In this document: positions 55,943-64,000 of the stretch, piece after piece | Layout of the letters: every line of letters begins with the position of its first letter | Numbering within the stretch: the stretch's first letter is position 1 | NCBI RefSeq assembly: GCF_024345835.1 | Contig: NZ_JAGQBW010000001.1 | Coordinates: 275,328 to 339,327, forward strand | DNA: 64,000 nucleotides | Origin: Synechococcus sp. HJ21-Hayes | GTDB taxonomy: Bacteria > Cyanobacteriota > Cyanobacteriia > PCC-6307 > Cyanobiaceae | Reading direction: 5' to 3' | Made by a program: the position numbers and the translations under genes | Notes under the pieces: generated by a model | Told to the model about the DNA's origin: nothing | The model's input: the letters and a program-made list of their open reading frames with translations, nothing else | Database searches by the model: none

Positions 55943-56449
55943 TCAGGCGTGATCGCCTGGCTCAGGTTGCGATCCCGGCCACAGCCGCACACTCACCACG
56001 GCAACGCCTGTGCCGATGCAGGATTCAAGGAAGCGCAGCAGGGCATTCAGCTCCGCACTCAACTTGGGATCCAGGCTGCCGGTGACCATCACCACGATCA
56101 CGGTGATGGCCGCCAAGCGGCCATGGCTGGGGATGTTCACGGCGGTGCAGAGCAACACCGTGGCGAAGATCGCCAGGGCCATGCCCAGCGGGTGAAAGGG
56201 CAGCAGGGTGAGGTAGATCGCGCTGGTGATGGCGCCGATGGCCGATCCCAGGATGCGCAGCGATGCGGAGGAGGTGGTGTCCCGGCGGGTGGCCTGGGTG
56301 ACCACGATCGCGGAGATCGCCGACCAGAGGCCGCCGATCTTGGGCAGATAGCCGGGAAACAGGCTGGTGAACCAGAAGCCGAGCAGGTAGGCCACTAGGG
56401 CCGCCACGGCGATTTCTACGGGAATGCGCAGGCGCTCAGTGCTGGTCAT
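55943..56449 (-). CDS. FUSC/aromatic acid exporter-like membrane protein, short
   Basis: 168 residues with about five hydrophobic segments (VEIAVAALVAYLLGFWFTSL, GLWSAISAIVVTQATRR, ILGSAIGAITSAIYLTLL, ALAIFATVLLCTAVNI, AAITVIVVMVTGS). RILGSAIGAITSAIYLTLLP and RFLESCIGTGVAVVSVRLWP fit the membrane half of FUSC/DUF939 proteins. The cytosolic half is absent, so it is a short form. Its start overlaps the phoH stop by four bases. Substrate unknown. Confidence 0.72.
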   Translation of the reverse strand: MTSTERLRIPVEIAVAALVAYLLGFWFTSLFPGYLPKIGGLWSAISAIVVTQATRRDTTSSASLRILGSAIGAITSAIYLTLLPFHPLGMALAIFATVLLCTAVNIPSHGRLAAITVIVVMVTGSLDPKLSAELNALLRFLESCIGTGVAVVSVRLWPGSQPEPGDHA

Positions 56450-57474
56450 GGCTCACGGCGGCTGCGGCGGCTATCCAATCGCTTTGTGACGGCAGGCGCC
56501 TGCTTGTTGGCATCCCGGTTCGCATAGGCGTTCACCAGGCGCTGCACCAGTGGATGGCGCACCACATCGGCGGCGGTGAGGCGGCAGATCGCCACCCCTT
56601 CCACCCCCTCCAGCACCTCGGCCGCCTCGATCAGGCCGCTGAGCTGGCCAGGGGGCAGATCGATCTGGGTGGGATCGCCCGTCACCACCATGCGGGAGTT
56701 TTCCCCCAGCCGGGTGAGCACCATGCGCATCTGGGCGGTGGTGGTGTTCTGGGCTTCGTCGAGAATCACAAAGGCATCCGCCAGGGTGCGGCCGCGCATG
56801 TAGGCCAGCGGTGCCACCTCGATCACGTTTTTCTCGAGCAGAGCCGCCGTGCGTTCCTGGCCCAGCAGCGCATGGAGTGCGTCGTAGAGGGGGCGCAGAT
56901 AGGGATCCACCTTCTGCTGCAGATCACCGGGAAGAAAGCCAAGCCGCTCGCCTGCCTCCACCGCCGGGCGGGTGAGGATCAGCCGCTCCACCTTGCGCTC
57001 CTGCAGCATCCGCACGGCCTGCACGGTGGCGAGGAAGGTTTTGCCGGTGCCGGCGGGGCCCAGGGCGAGGGTGAGATCGTGGTGCTCGATTGCCTCCACG
57101 TAGCTCTTCTGCTTGAGGGTGCGCGGGCGTAGCAGTTTGCCGCTCTGGCTGCGGGCCAGCACCTGTTTTCCGAGCTGTTGGTGCTCTTCCCCGCGGCCGG
57201 TATCGAGGGCGCTGAGGGCGGTTTGCACGTCCACCTGGCTCAGCGCCTGGCCCTCCTGCCAGAGGGGCCGCAGCAGCTCCACCAACCCCGCGGCCCGCTC
57301 CAGCTGGCTGGGGCGTCCACGCAGTTGCAACGACAAACCCCGCAACACCAGGGAGGCACCAGTCAGGGCTTCCAGGCGATGCAGGGTTGCTTCAGCATCC
57401 CCGGCCAGGGCCATGGCGGCATCCTGATCGGGGAGGTCGATGGAGAAGGTCTGAAGGGTGTCAGCCCCGGACAT
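56446..57474 (-). CDS. PhoH family ATPase
   Basis: 342 residues. The N-terminal ~110 residues resemble a KH-like RNA-binding part. The ATPase domain has Walker A GPAGTGKTFLATVQAV, GERLGFLPGDLQQKVDPYLR, Walker B FVILDEAQNTT and GDPTQIDLPPGQLSGL. PhoH proteins act in RNA metabolism and often lie near ybeY; ybeY is not seen here. It is 11 bases downstream of rpsP and overlaps the FUSC-like gene. Confidence 0.93.
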   Translation of the reverse strand: MSGADTLQTFSIDLPDQDAAMALAGDAEATLHRLEALTGASLVLRGLSLQLRGRPSQLERAAGLVELLRPLWQEGQALSQVDVQTALSALDTGRGEEHQQLGKQVLARSQSGKLLRPRTLKQKSYVEAIEHHDLTLALGPAGTGKTFLATVQAVRMLQERKVERLILTRPAVEAGERLGFLPGDLQQKVDPYLRPLYDALHALLGQERTAALLEKNVIEVAPLAYMRGRTLADAFVILDEAQNTTTAQMRMVLTRLGENSRMVVTGDPTQIDLPPGQLSGLIEAAEVLEGVEGVAICRLTAADVVRHPLVQRLVNAYANRDANKQAPAVTKRLDSRRSRREP

Positions 57475-57485
57475 GGGGCGGAGCC

Positions 57486-57887
57486 TCAGGCTTCAGCAGC
57501 GTCTTCGGCGGCGGCAGCGGCAGCAGCTTCTGCAGCGGCAGCAGCTTCGGCGGCTTTGGCCTCAGCGGCTTCCTTGGCGGCTTGCTTTGCAGCAGCTTCG
57601 CGAGCGGCGGCTTGCTTGGCCTTGCCCACAATCACGGAAGCGCGCACCTTTTTCTCCACTAGTCCGCCCTTCTCGAGCAGGCTCAGTACGGAGTCGGTGG
57701 GTTGAGCACCCTGCTCAAGCCGAGCGCGGATGGCCTCGGCGTTGAGGCGGGCCTCCTTGGTGCGGGGGTTGTAGAAGCCCAGCTCCTCGAGGGGACGGCC
57801 ATCACGACGGGACGTGCTGTTGGTGGCCACGAGACGGAAGCTCGCTTCCCGCTTCTTACCGAACCGCTTCAGGCGGAGCTTGATCAT
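57486..57887 (-). CDS. rpsP: 30S ribosomal protein S16 with Ala/Glu/Lys-rich tail
   Basis: 133 residues. The S16 core is residues 1-82 ([55 protein letters not shown]). A C-terminal tail of about 45 residues made almost entirely of Ala, Glu and Lys follows, predicted as one long helix; E. coli S16 ends at residue 82. A similar tail occurs in other picocyanobacteria to my knowledge. A TTTTAT -10-like element lies about 15 bases upstream of the start. Confidence 0.94.
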   Translation of the reverse strand: MIKLRLKRFGKKREASFRLVATNSTSRRDGRPLEELGFYNPRTKEARLNAEAIRARLEQGAQPTDSVLSLLEKGGLVEKKVRASVIVGKAKQAAAREAAAKQAAKEAAEAKAAEAAAAAEAAAAAAAEDAAEA

Positions 57888-57979
57888 CGTGGCCTTGCCT
57901 TGCTGACTGGATAAAAGGGCGGAATCCGTAGGCGGAATCGCGCGCCAAACGACAACAATACCTTGCGGGGTGGTGGGCC

Positions 57980-59431
57980 TCAGAGCTGCCCGAATCCCTT
58001 GCGCTTCTTGGCGGGTTTGGGGGGCTTGCCCATGCCGCCAGTGGGCATGCCGCCCGGGAATCCCCCCATGCCGGGGAAGCCACCACCCATGCCAGGCATT
58101 CCCCCCATGCCAGGCATCCCAGGCATACCGCCCCGGGTCATCTGCTGCATGAAGCCGCGCATCTTCTGGAAGTCGGCCAGCACCTTGTCCACATCGGCTG
58201 GGCTGTGGCCGCAGCCCCCGGCGATGCGCCGCCGCCGTGAGGGCTGGGAGGCCAGCAGTTCCGGCTGCTGCCGTTCGGCCTCCGTCATCGAGCCGATCAT
58301 CGCCTCGATCTTCTTGAGCTGCTCCTCGCCCTGCTTGAGCATGCCGTCGTCGATCTTGTTCATCCCGGGGATCAGCTTCATCAGGCCGCCCAGGGAGCCC
58401 ATGCGTTTGATCAGGCGCATCTGCTGCAGGAAGTCGGAGAAGTCGAAGCTGGCTTCCTGGAGCTTCTGTTGCATGCGGGCCACATCGGCCAGCTCCACCT
58501 CCTTCTGGGCTTTCTCCACCAGGGTGAGCACGTCGCCCATGCCCAGGATGCGGCTGGCCATCCGCTCGGGGTGGAAGGGCTGCAGTGCCTCCACCTTCTC
58601 GCCGGTGCCGATGAATTTGATCGGCGCGCCGCTCACCTTGCGGATCGAGAGGGCCGCGCCGCCGCGGGAGTCGCCGTCGAGTTTGGTGAGCACGGCGCCG
58701 GTGATGCCCACCTGCTCGTGGAAGGCCCGGGTGAGTTCGGCGGCCTCCTGGCCGATCATGGAATCCACCACCAGCAGCACCTCATCGGGCTGCACGGCCT
58801 CGCGGATCCGCACCATCTCCTCCATCATCGCGGTGTCGATCTGGAGGCGGCCGGCGGTGTCCACCAGCACCGTGTCGAAGCCCTCGGCCTTGGCCTTGGC
58901 GATGCCGGCCGCCGCGATCTCCTCCGGCCGGGCGTTGGTGCCGAGGCTGAACACCTCCACGCCGATCTGCCGCCCTAGCGTTTGCAGCTGGTCGATGGCG
59001 GCGGGTCGGTAAACGTCCGCGCCCACCAGCAGCGCCTTGCGGCCCTGTTCCTTGAGGTGCAGGCCGAGCTTCGCGGTGGCGGTGGTCTTGCCGGCGCCCT
59101 GCAGGCCCGCCATCAGCACCACCGACGGCTCACCGGCCTTGCCACCGGCAGCCAGGGGGGCGTTTTCGCCGCCCATGGTGTCCACCAGCTGCTCGTGCAC
59201 CACCTGGATGAACTTCTGGTCGGGGTTGATGCCCCGCACCACCTCGGCGCCGATGGCCTTGCGGCGCACCTCATCCACGAAGTCCTTCACCACCGGAAGG
59301 CTCACATCGGCATCGAGCAGGGCCCGGCGCACCTCCTTGAGGGCCCCGTCGATATTGGATTCGCTGATGCTGCCCTGGCCCCTCAGGTTCTTGACGGCGT
59401 CTTCAAACCGCTGGGAAAGCTCGTCGAACAT
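57980..59431 (-). CDS. ffh: Signal recognition particle protein Ffh
   Basis: 483 residues. The N domain (1-100) is followed by the G domain: GLQGAGKTT at 109-117, VDTAGR and [13 protein letters not shown]. The C-terminal M domain contains [20 protein letters not shown], the SRP RNA-binding part, and ends in a Gly/Met/Pro-rich tail ([20 protein letters not shown]). It directs membrane proteins to the translocon. The stop is 92 bases from rpsP. Confidence 0.95.
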   Translation of the reverse strand: MFDELSQRFEDAVKNLRGQGSISESNIDGALKEVRRALLDADVSLPVVKDFVDEVRRKAIGAEVVRGINPDQKFIQVVHEQLVDTMGGENAPLAAGGKAGEPSVVLMAGLQGAGKTTATAKLGLHLKEQGRKALLVGADVYRPAAIDQLQTLGRQIGVEVFSLGTNARPEEIAAAGIAKAKAEGFDTVLVDTAGRLQIDTAMMEEMVRIREAVQPDEVLLVVDSMIGQEAAELTRAFHEQVGITGAVLTKLDGDSRGGAALSIRKVSGAPIKFIGTGEKVEALQPFHPERMASRILGMGDVLTLVEKAQKEVELADVARMQQKLQEASFDFSDFLQQMRLIKRMGSLGGLMKLIPGMNKIDDGMLKQGEEQLKKIEAMIGSMTEAERQQPELLASQPSRRRRIAGGCGHSPADVDKVLADFQKMRGFMQQMTRGGMPGMPGMGGMPGMGGGFPGMGGFPGGMPTGGMGKPPKPAKKRKGFGQL

Positions 59432-59521
59432 GGCAGGTGGGCGCGCGCGCTCAGGTGGGGCTCAAGGCCCGCTCATGGGGTGATCGTAAAAAGCCGTCGC
59501 CCGTCAGTCGCCGGTAGGCGC

Positions 59522-61507
59522 CTAGCGGCTGGGGCGGAAGGATGCCAGGCGCCAGGTGTCGTCGTCGCGGGCGAACACATAGATGTTGCGCAGTTCGCTG
59601 TTGGGGGTGCGGCCGATCACCTGCCCGCTGGCATTGCGGCGCTCATCGCTGTAGGTGAGGGCCACATCAGCGGCCACGCGGCTGGGGCCTTGTTCCGTGA
59701 TGCTGAAGCTCTGCACGATTGCGTTCACGCTCTCCGTCTCGGAGCGGCTGGCGTTGGCGCTCTGCTGGCTCTCGAGCTTGGCCACCACACCAGGCCGGGC
59801 CAGCTCGGCGAGGTTATGGGCTGGGGGAGAACCCGCCAGCACCGCTGCCTTGCTCGCCAGCCAGGCCTCCAGCAGAGTGCGCAGTTGGGCCTCGGTGGGC
59901 GTGCTGGCGGTGAGGGGCAGATCTGGCTTGGCTGCGGGTTTGGCGGCCGGGGCGGCCGGTTGTTGCGTGGCTGGTTGCTGGGCCGCTGGTTGTTCGGCCA
60001 TGGGCTGAACGGGGATCGGCTGCACCACGGCCCGGGGCCTCAGGGCCAGCCAGCTACCGGCGGCGATGGCGGCCACGGCGGCCATTGCGGCGGCGATGCC
60101 CACGGGCGCCTTCCAGCCGGGCGCGGCGGCCCAGGCCGGTAGGGCCGGCAGCGACCAGCCAGCCCAGAACGGCCCATCCCAGAGGGTGTCGTCCTCGGAC
60201 TCCTCGTCCTGCTCGGCTGGGAAGTCGGCTGCGGTGTCGTTGGGGGGCAGCTCATCCGGTAGGGGCGGCCAAGGGGGGAGGGCATCGAGTGTTCCGGGCG
60301 TGCTGCTCCTGCTAACGGCGGCAACGGCACGGGCGCGGATGCGGTCTTGCTGTTCCACATAGGCCTGCACGTCGCGGTCTGCGAACCAGGCCTCCAGGTC
60401 CGCCTCGGCCTCGATGTCGCGGAAGCCGGGCAGCACTTCCCGGCTCAGCCAATCGCGGCAATAGGCGCAGACTCCCGCCAGGGGGCCGTCCCCCTGTTCG
60501 CGGGCCCACTGGCGCAGCTCATCGCTTGCCCCCTGGGCGAACAGGCTCTCGGCCGCTTCGATGTCGCCCAGCAGCAGCTGCTGGCAGGCCAGGAATGGCT
60601 CCATACCGGCCTGGCCGCTGGCCAGCAGGCGGTCGTGGGCGGCCCGCACCCGCTCGGGCTTGCGCTGCACGAACCCCGCGGCCGTGAGGGCGTGGCTGGC
60701 CAGGAAATCCGCTGTGCTGGAGCCGCTCTGGGCCCACCGACTGAACAGGTCCACCTGTTCCTGCACCGTCAGGAATGGGCGGATCTGTTTGAAGAAGGGT
60801 TGGAATTCGGCTGTGGGGAAGCTGGGGTCGGCCTCACCTTCCAGACCGCCGCGCTTCTGCACCAGCTGCTCCAGCAGCGCCAGGCCTTCGGCGCGCTCCT
60901 GGGTGGCGGAGAGGTCGCGGCTGAGCAGATCCAGCACCCGGTAGGGCAGCAGGTTGTCGCGCTCCTGCTCCAGCTTGCGGCGCTGTTCGGGCATCTGGCC
61001 CATGCGCTGCAGCAGCTGCAGGCCCTGCTGCAGGGTGCGGGCGGCGGCTTCGTAGCGCCGCTCGGCCGCAAAGTCCCTGGCGGCGGCCTGACAAGCCAGG
61101 CCAGCCAGCAGGGTGAGGTCGGCCTCGCGGCTGCTGCCCAGGGCCGGGGCCTGAGGCGGCTGAAGGCCGCGGTGGGCCTGCTCGAAGGCCTCGATGGCCT
61201 GGCCCGCTTCCATCAACAGCAGTAGTCCAGCTACTTCCTTGGAGGGGGGGATCTCAAGGGCGGCGATGGAGGCGCCTTCTCCGCCGGCGATGGCGGTGAG
61301 TTCCATTTCATAGAGGTGGCGGCGCTGCTCATCAGCCAACAACTCCGCACTCGCTCGCAGCAGATCGGCCCGGGCCTGCAGGGTGTCGAGGGTGAAGCCT
61401 TGGTCCGGCACTCGATCCAGCCGCTGCTGCAGGGTGTGAAGCACGGTCTGCCCATCGGTGGTGGGACTGACTCCCAGCAGGCGGAAATGGTCGATCGGCA
61501 GTTCCAA
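59522..61507 (-). CDS. ftn2: Cell division protein Ftn2/ARC6 (ZipN)
   Basis: 661 residues. The N-terminus (MELPIDHFRLLGVSPTTDGQ) starts a degenerate DnaJ-like domain with helical repeats up to about 440. One membrane helix lies near 465-490 (VGIAAAMAAVAAIAAGSWLA). The C-terminal IMS domain (about 535-661) ends NIYVFARDDDTWRLASFRPS. Ftn2/ARC6 anchors FtsZ to the membrane in cyanobacteria and plastids. The start is TTG 61507; the frame continues upstream antisense to pdhA but without homology. It is divergent from pdhA. Confidence 0.9.
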   Translation of the reverse strand: MELPIDHFRLLGVSPTTDGQTVLHTLQQRLDRVPDQGFTLDTLQARADLLRASAELLADEQRRHLYEMELTAIAGGEGASIAALEIPPSKEVAGLLLLMEAGQAIEAFEQAHRGLQPPQAPALGSSREADLTLLAGLACQAAARDFAAERRYEAAARTLQQGLQLLQRMGQMPEQRRKLEQERDNLLPYRVLDLLSRDLSATQERAEGLALLEQLVQKRGGLEGEADPSFPTAEFQPFFKQIRPFLTVQEQVDLFSRWAQSGSSTADFLASHALTAAGFVQRKPERVRAAHDRLLASGQAGMEPFLACQQLLLGDIEAAESLFAQGASDELRQWAREQGDGPLAGVCAYCRDWLSREVLPGFRDIEAEADLEAWFADRDVQAYVEQQDRIRARAVAAVSRSSTPGTLDALPPWPPLPDELPPNDTAADFPAEQDEESEDDTLWDGPFWAGWSLPALPAWAAAPGWKAPVGIAAAMAAVAAIAAGSWLALRPRAVVQPIPVQPMAEQPAAQQPATQQPAAPAAKPAAKPDLPLTASTPTEAQLRTLLEAWLASKAAVLAGSPPAHNLAELARPGVVAKLESQQSANASRSETESVNAIVQSFSITEQGPSRVAADVALTYSDERRNASGQVIGRTPNSELRNIYVFARDDDTWRLASFRPSR

Positions 61508-61633
61508 GCCGGGCCCTTCGCTGACGCGTGACTGTAGGCAGGGTCTGCGATTTTGGCCGTAACTGCCACACCTTTTGGAGATGGACCCCGTACAGTCGGC
61601 AACAGCATCAGGCTCCCGTAACAGGACGCCCAC

Positions 61634-62758
61634 ATGACACAGGCAGACATGAGCCAGGGAATCGCCGCCAGCGGAGCACAGGCCAGCGGGGCCCCGTCCT
61701 GTTCGGCTGACACCAATGCGGTGGGCCTCCATGCCGAACGTCTGCTGAACCTCTATCCCTCTACGCCCGCCACGGTGACGCGGGATGAGGGCCTGTTGCT
61801 CTACCGCGACATGACCCTGGGTCGGCGCTTCGAGGACAAGTGCGCCGAGATGTACTACCGGGGCAAGATGTTCGGGTTCGTGCACCTCTACAACGGCCAG
61901 GAGGCCGTGAGCACGGGCGTGATCAAGGCGATGAAGATGCAGCACGACTGGTTCTGCAGCACCTATCGCGACCACGTGCATGCCCTCAGTTGCGGCGTGC
62001 CGGCCCGGGAGGTGATGAGCGAACTGTTCGGAAAGGAAACCGGCTGCAGCAAGGGCCGCGGCGGTTCGATGCACCTGTTCTCCAAGGAGCACCACCTGCT
62101 GGGGGGCTACGCCTTCATCGGTGAGGGCATCCCCGTGGCCCTCGGGGCCGCCTTCACCAGCCGCTACAAGCGCGATGCCCTGGGTGATGCCAGCAGTGAT
62201 GCCGTCACGGCGGCCTTCTTCGGCGATGGCACCTGCAACATCGGTCAGTTCTATGAGTGCCTGAACATGGCGGCTCTATGGAAGCTCCCCATTCTGTTTG
62301 TGGTGGAAAACAACAAGTGGGCCATCGGCATGGACCACAACCGCGCCACCAGCGATCCGGAGATCTGGCGCAAGGCCGCCGCCTTCGGCATGGCGGGTGA
62401 AGAGGTGGATGGCATGGATGTGCTGGCGGTGCGGGCCGCCGCTCAGCGCGCCATCGAGCGGGCCCGTGCAGGCGAAGGTCCCACGCTGCTCGAGTGCCTC
62501 ACCTACCGCTTCCGCGGCCACTCCCTCGCCGACCCGGATGAATTGCGGGCTGAGCAGGAAAAGGAATTCTGGGCGCAGCGCGATCCGATCAAGCGCCTGG
62601 CGGCTCACCTGATCGAGCACAACCTGGCTACTGCCGAGGAGCTCAAGGGCATCGAGAAAGAGATCGACGCCGAAGTGGTCGATTGCGTGGAGTTCGCCCT
62701 CGCGGCGCCTGAGCCCAAGCCTGAGGAGCTCACCCGCTACATCTGGGCTGAGGATTAG
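61634..62758 (+). CDS. pdhA: Pyruvate dehydrogenase E1 component, alpha subunit
   Basis: 374 residues. [20 protein letters not shown] opens the conserved part. The thiamine-PP/Mg motif is [20 protein letters not shown] then [26 protein letters not shown] lies in the region that carries regulatory serines in mitochondrial E1. The N-terminal ~35 residues are variable. It works with PdhB (not in the window) and the E2 at 22498 to make acetyl-CoA. Its stop overlaps the stop of the convergent histone-deacetylase-like gene by four bases. Confidence 0.95.
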   Translation: MTQADMSQGIAASGAQASGAPSCSADTNAVGLHAERLLNLYPSTPATVTRDEGLLLYRDMTLGRRFEDKCAEMYYRGKMFGFVHLYNGQEAVSTGVIKAMKMQHDWFCSTYRDHVHALSCGVPAREVMSELFGKETGCSKGRGGSMHLFSKEHHLLGGYAFIGEGIPVALGAAFTSRYKRDALGDASSDAVTAAFFGDGTCNIGQFYECLNMAALWKLPILFVVENNKWAIGMDHNRATSDPEIWRKAAAFGMAGEEVDGMDVLAVRAAAQRAIERARAGEGPTLLECLTYRFRGHSLADPDELRAEQEKEFWAQRDPIKRLAAHLIEHNLATAEELKGIEKEIDAEVVDCVEFALAAPEPKPEELTRYIWAED

Positions 62759-63669
62759 AGCCCGTGTAGGCGGGCCTGCTCGCTGGCCGCCCGGAACACC
62801 AAGCTGTGGCGCTGCACCAGGGGAGCGAGGTCGTCGTAGCCGCCGCCGATCACCGTGGCGATGGGAATGCGGCGGCGCAGGCAGGCATCCAGCACCAGGT
62901 GGTCGCGCTTGAGCAGACCTTCACTACTGAGGCAGAGCCGTCCGAGGCGATCACCGCGATGCGGGTCCACACCGGCGTTGTAGATCACCAGCTGGGGGTT
63001 CACCTGGTCGAGAAGGTCGGGGAGTCGTTCGCCAACGGCAACCAGATAGGCGTCGTCCTCCAGGCCATCGGCGAGCGGTAGGTCGACATCGCTCTGTTGT
63101 TTGCGCAGCGGAAAGTTGCTGGCGCAATGGGCCGAGAAGGTGAACACCTGCTCATTGCCCGCAAAGATGGCTGCGGTGCCATCCCCCTGGTGCACGTCGA
63201 GGTCCACCAGCATCAGCCGCTCGATGGCTCCTTCGGCCAGCAGCACCTGCGCTGCCACGGCGCAGTCGTTGAAGATGCAGAAGCCGCTGCCGTAGTCCGG
63301 AAAGGCGTGGTGGGTGCCGCCGGCCAGATGGCAGGCTACGCCGTGTTCAACGGCCAGGCGGGCTGTGAGCACGGTGCCGCCTACAGCCAGCCAGGTGCGT
63401 TGCACCAAGGGTGTGGTGGCCGGCAAGCCAATGCGACGCTGGTCGGCGGCACTCAGTTGGCCGCGGGCGAAGGCCTGGTGATATGGGCGGTCATGCACGA
63501 GCTCCAGCCAGCGGCGCGGCACGGGTTGGGGCTGATGAAACTGTGCGGTATCGGCGAGGCCCTGGCGCAGGAGTTCATCGTGCAGGAGCCGAAACTTCGC
63601 CATCGGAAAACGATGGCTGCTGGGCAGTGGTGCTGAGTAGGCCGGGTGGTAGACGAGCGGGGGCCTCAA
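62755..63669 (-). CDS. Histone deacetylase/acetoin-utilisation family hydrolase
   Basis: 304 residues, arginase-deacetylase fold. Catalytic His pair in [11 protein letters not shown]; metal ligands in [16 protein letters not shown] and [14 protein letters not shown]; the Tyr of [12 protein letters not shown] near the end. The pattern is like class IV (HDAC11-like) bacterial enzymes. Substrates may be acetylated small molecules or protein lysines. TTG 63669 ([16 protein letters not shown]) is chosen; ATG 63726 is the other option and adds 19 poorly supported residues. Convergent with pdhA. Confidence 0.87.
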   Translation of the reverse strand: MRPPLVYHPAYSAPLPSSHRFPMAKFRLLHDELLRQGLADTAQFHQPQPVPRRWLELVHDRPYHQAFARGQLSAADQRRIGLPATTPLVQRTWLAVGGTVLTARLAVEHGVACHLAGGTHHAFPDYGSGFCIFNDCAVAAQVLLAEGAIERLMLVDLDVHQGDGTAAIFAGNEQVFTFSAHCASNFPLRKQQSDVDLPLADGLEDDAYLVAVGERLPDLLDQVNPQLVIYNAGVDPHRGDRLGRLCLSSEGLLKRDHLVLDACLRRRIPIATVIGGGYDDLAPLVQRHSLVFRAASEQARLHGL

Positions 63670-63788
63670 GGTCTGCGCAGGGGGTTCAGCCTCGCTCGGT
63701 TTCCGGCAGCGACAAGGCCATGGCACTCCATTTTGGTTGAGGCTTGCCGCCTTGTACTCACATCAGCACGCACAGTTCCTCGTTCACG

Positions 63789-63808
63789 CGAGCCATGGCC
63801 ATGGCTCG
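63789..63808. repeat. 20-bp perfect palindrome
   Basis: CGAGCCATGGCCATGGCTCG is its own reverse complement. It lies in the intergenic stretch between the hydrolase gene and the transposase start, 5 bases before a CAGGG that could be an insertion-sequence end. Confidence 0.85.
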
Positions 63809-63813
63809 GTTGC

Positions 63814-64000
63814 CAGGGCTGATTCAAAGTGTGTCACAGGCATTCTTGCAATGGCTGCGAGCATGGGGTGAGGTCGGTGGAATTGCCCCCTCTCAGTGCT
63901 CCAAAGCGTTTCTGCCGCAACCGATCTCGATCTGATCAGCTACCTCAAGGCGATCCCGGATGCTCGGATGCGGCGGGGTGTCCGCATTCCGGCCTGGTAC
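63814..64000 (+). mobile_element. Left end of a probable ISAs1-type insertion sequence (continues outside window)
   Basis: CAGGGCTGATTCAAAGTGTG at 63814-63833 starts with the CAGGG that ISAs1-type ends often have, 82 bases before the transposase start codon. The other end is outside the window, so the inverted repeat and target duplication cannot be checked. Boundary tentative. Confidence 0.4.
63896..64000 (+). CDS. Transposase N-terminus, ISAs1/DDE_Tnp_1-associated type (partial)
   Basis: From GTG 63896 the frame stays open to the window edge: MLQSVSAATDLDLISYLKAI then PDARMRRGVRIPAWY. The segment L-x(5)-IPD-x-R-x-RRG-x-R-x-P is the opening motif of the DDE_Tnp_1-associated domain found at the N-terminus of ISAs1-family transposases. 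Only 35 residues are visible. The stop upstream in frame at 63869 limits how far the start can move. Confidence 0.6.
   Translation, partial: MLQSVSAATDLDLISYLKAIPDARMRRGVRIPAWY

Noticed and set aside
54926..56398. 490-residue plus-strand frame
   Set aside because: Begins inside the 54496 gene and runs antisense to the Bax1-like and FUSC-like genes; His/Gln/Gly-rich noise.
58982..60142. 386-residue plus-strand frame
   Set aside because: Antisense to ffh and ftn2, no recognisable domain.
63744..63935. 63-residue plus-strand frame before the transposase
   Set aside because: Crosses the palindrome and the presumed IS end and overlaps the transposase start in another frame.

Overview
The window is GC-rich, densely coded chromosomal DNA from a cyanobacterium, most likely a Synechococcus/Cyanobium-type picocyanobacterium. 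The evidence is gene content: a bamA-lpxC-fabZ-lpxA-lpxB run, a CpcS/CpeS-family phycobiliprotein lyase, Ftn2/ARC6, the two-domain ThiE, YlqD-, DUF1825-, DUF3122-, DUF3611- and DUF1517-family proteins, and HIP1 octamers (GCGATCGC at 4153, 4231, 14353, 45062 and 46912). Intergenic gaps are short, four-base ATGA-type overlaps are common, and many genes seem to start with TTG or GTG.

Layout. 1-7735 (+): the end of an unknown protein, purC, the outer-membrane/lipid A set bamA-lpxC-fabZ-lpxA-lpxB, and exported msrA. 8088-11961 (-): a LuxR-type regulator, a double helix-hairpin-helix protein, a GIY-YIG nuclease-like protein, pepA and a small membrane protein. 12091-14457 (+): DUF1825, tyrS, pyrF. 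14452-19182 (-): hpf, deoC, recO, an MFS transporter and a GT4 glycosyltransferase. 19230-24964 (+): lipB, an acyl-ACP/CoA synthetase, YlqD, the PDH E2 subunit and queA. 24975-27415 (-): a decayed fragment of a type I restriction subunit (HsdR), then sodB, an FKBP isomerase and a phasin-like protein. 27476-33137: lnt, tRNA-Ala(GGC), lexA, argF, ftsH. 33138-39015: an SRAP protein, a K+ channel, ribD, DUF3122, a GH116 glycosidase. 39048-44905: cobL, DUF192, an OmpR-type regulator, nadK, pheS, surE, DUF3611. 45005-49911: ribF, an unlisted 40-residue membrane protein, thiE, thiS, DUF1517, larB, a TIGR03792-type protein. 49948-54461 (-): era, phycobiliprotein lyase, trmD and ispF, with a DUF2252 gene placed between the last two. 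54496-61507: an unknown protein, then Bax1-like, FUSC-like, phoH, rpsP, ffh and ftn2. 61634-64000: pdhA, a histone-deacetylase-like hydrolase and the start of a transposase.

Most of the window is ordinary core genome: lipid A and outer-membrane assembly, cofactor synthesis (riboflavin, thiamine, cobalamin, lipoate, NADP, queuosine), translation, protein export and cell division. The accessory or puzzling parts are few: (i) the decayed HsdR C-terminus next to sodB; (ii) a DUF2252 gene separating trmD from ispF, with a 22-bp exact repeat of the ispF start on both sides; (iii) a transposase start preceded by a 20-bp perfect palindrome at the right edge; (iv) an adjacent GIY-YIG and helix-hairpin-helix gene pair that resembles the two ends of UvrC; (v) two response regulators whose receiver domains lack key phosphorylation residues; and (vi) a 40-residue membrane protein antisense to the end of ribF. 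No CRISPR array, complete defence system or prophage was seen.
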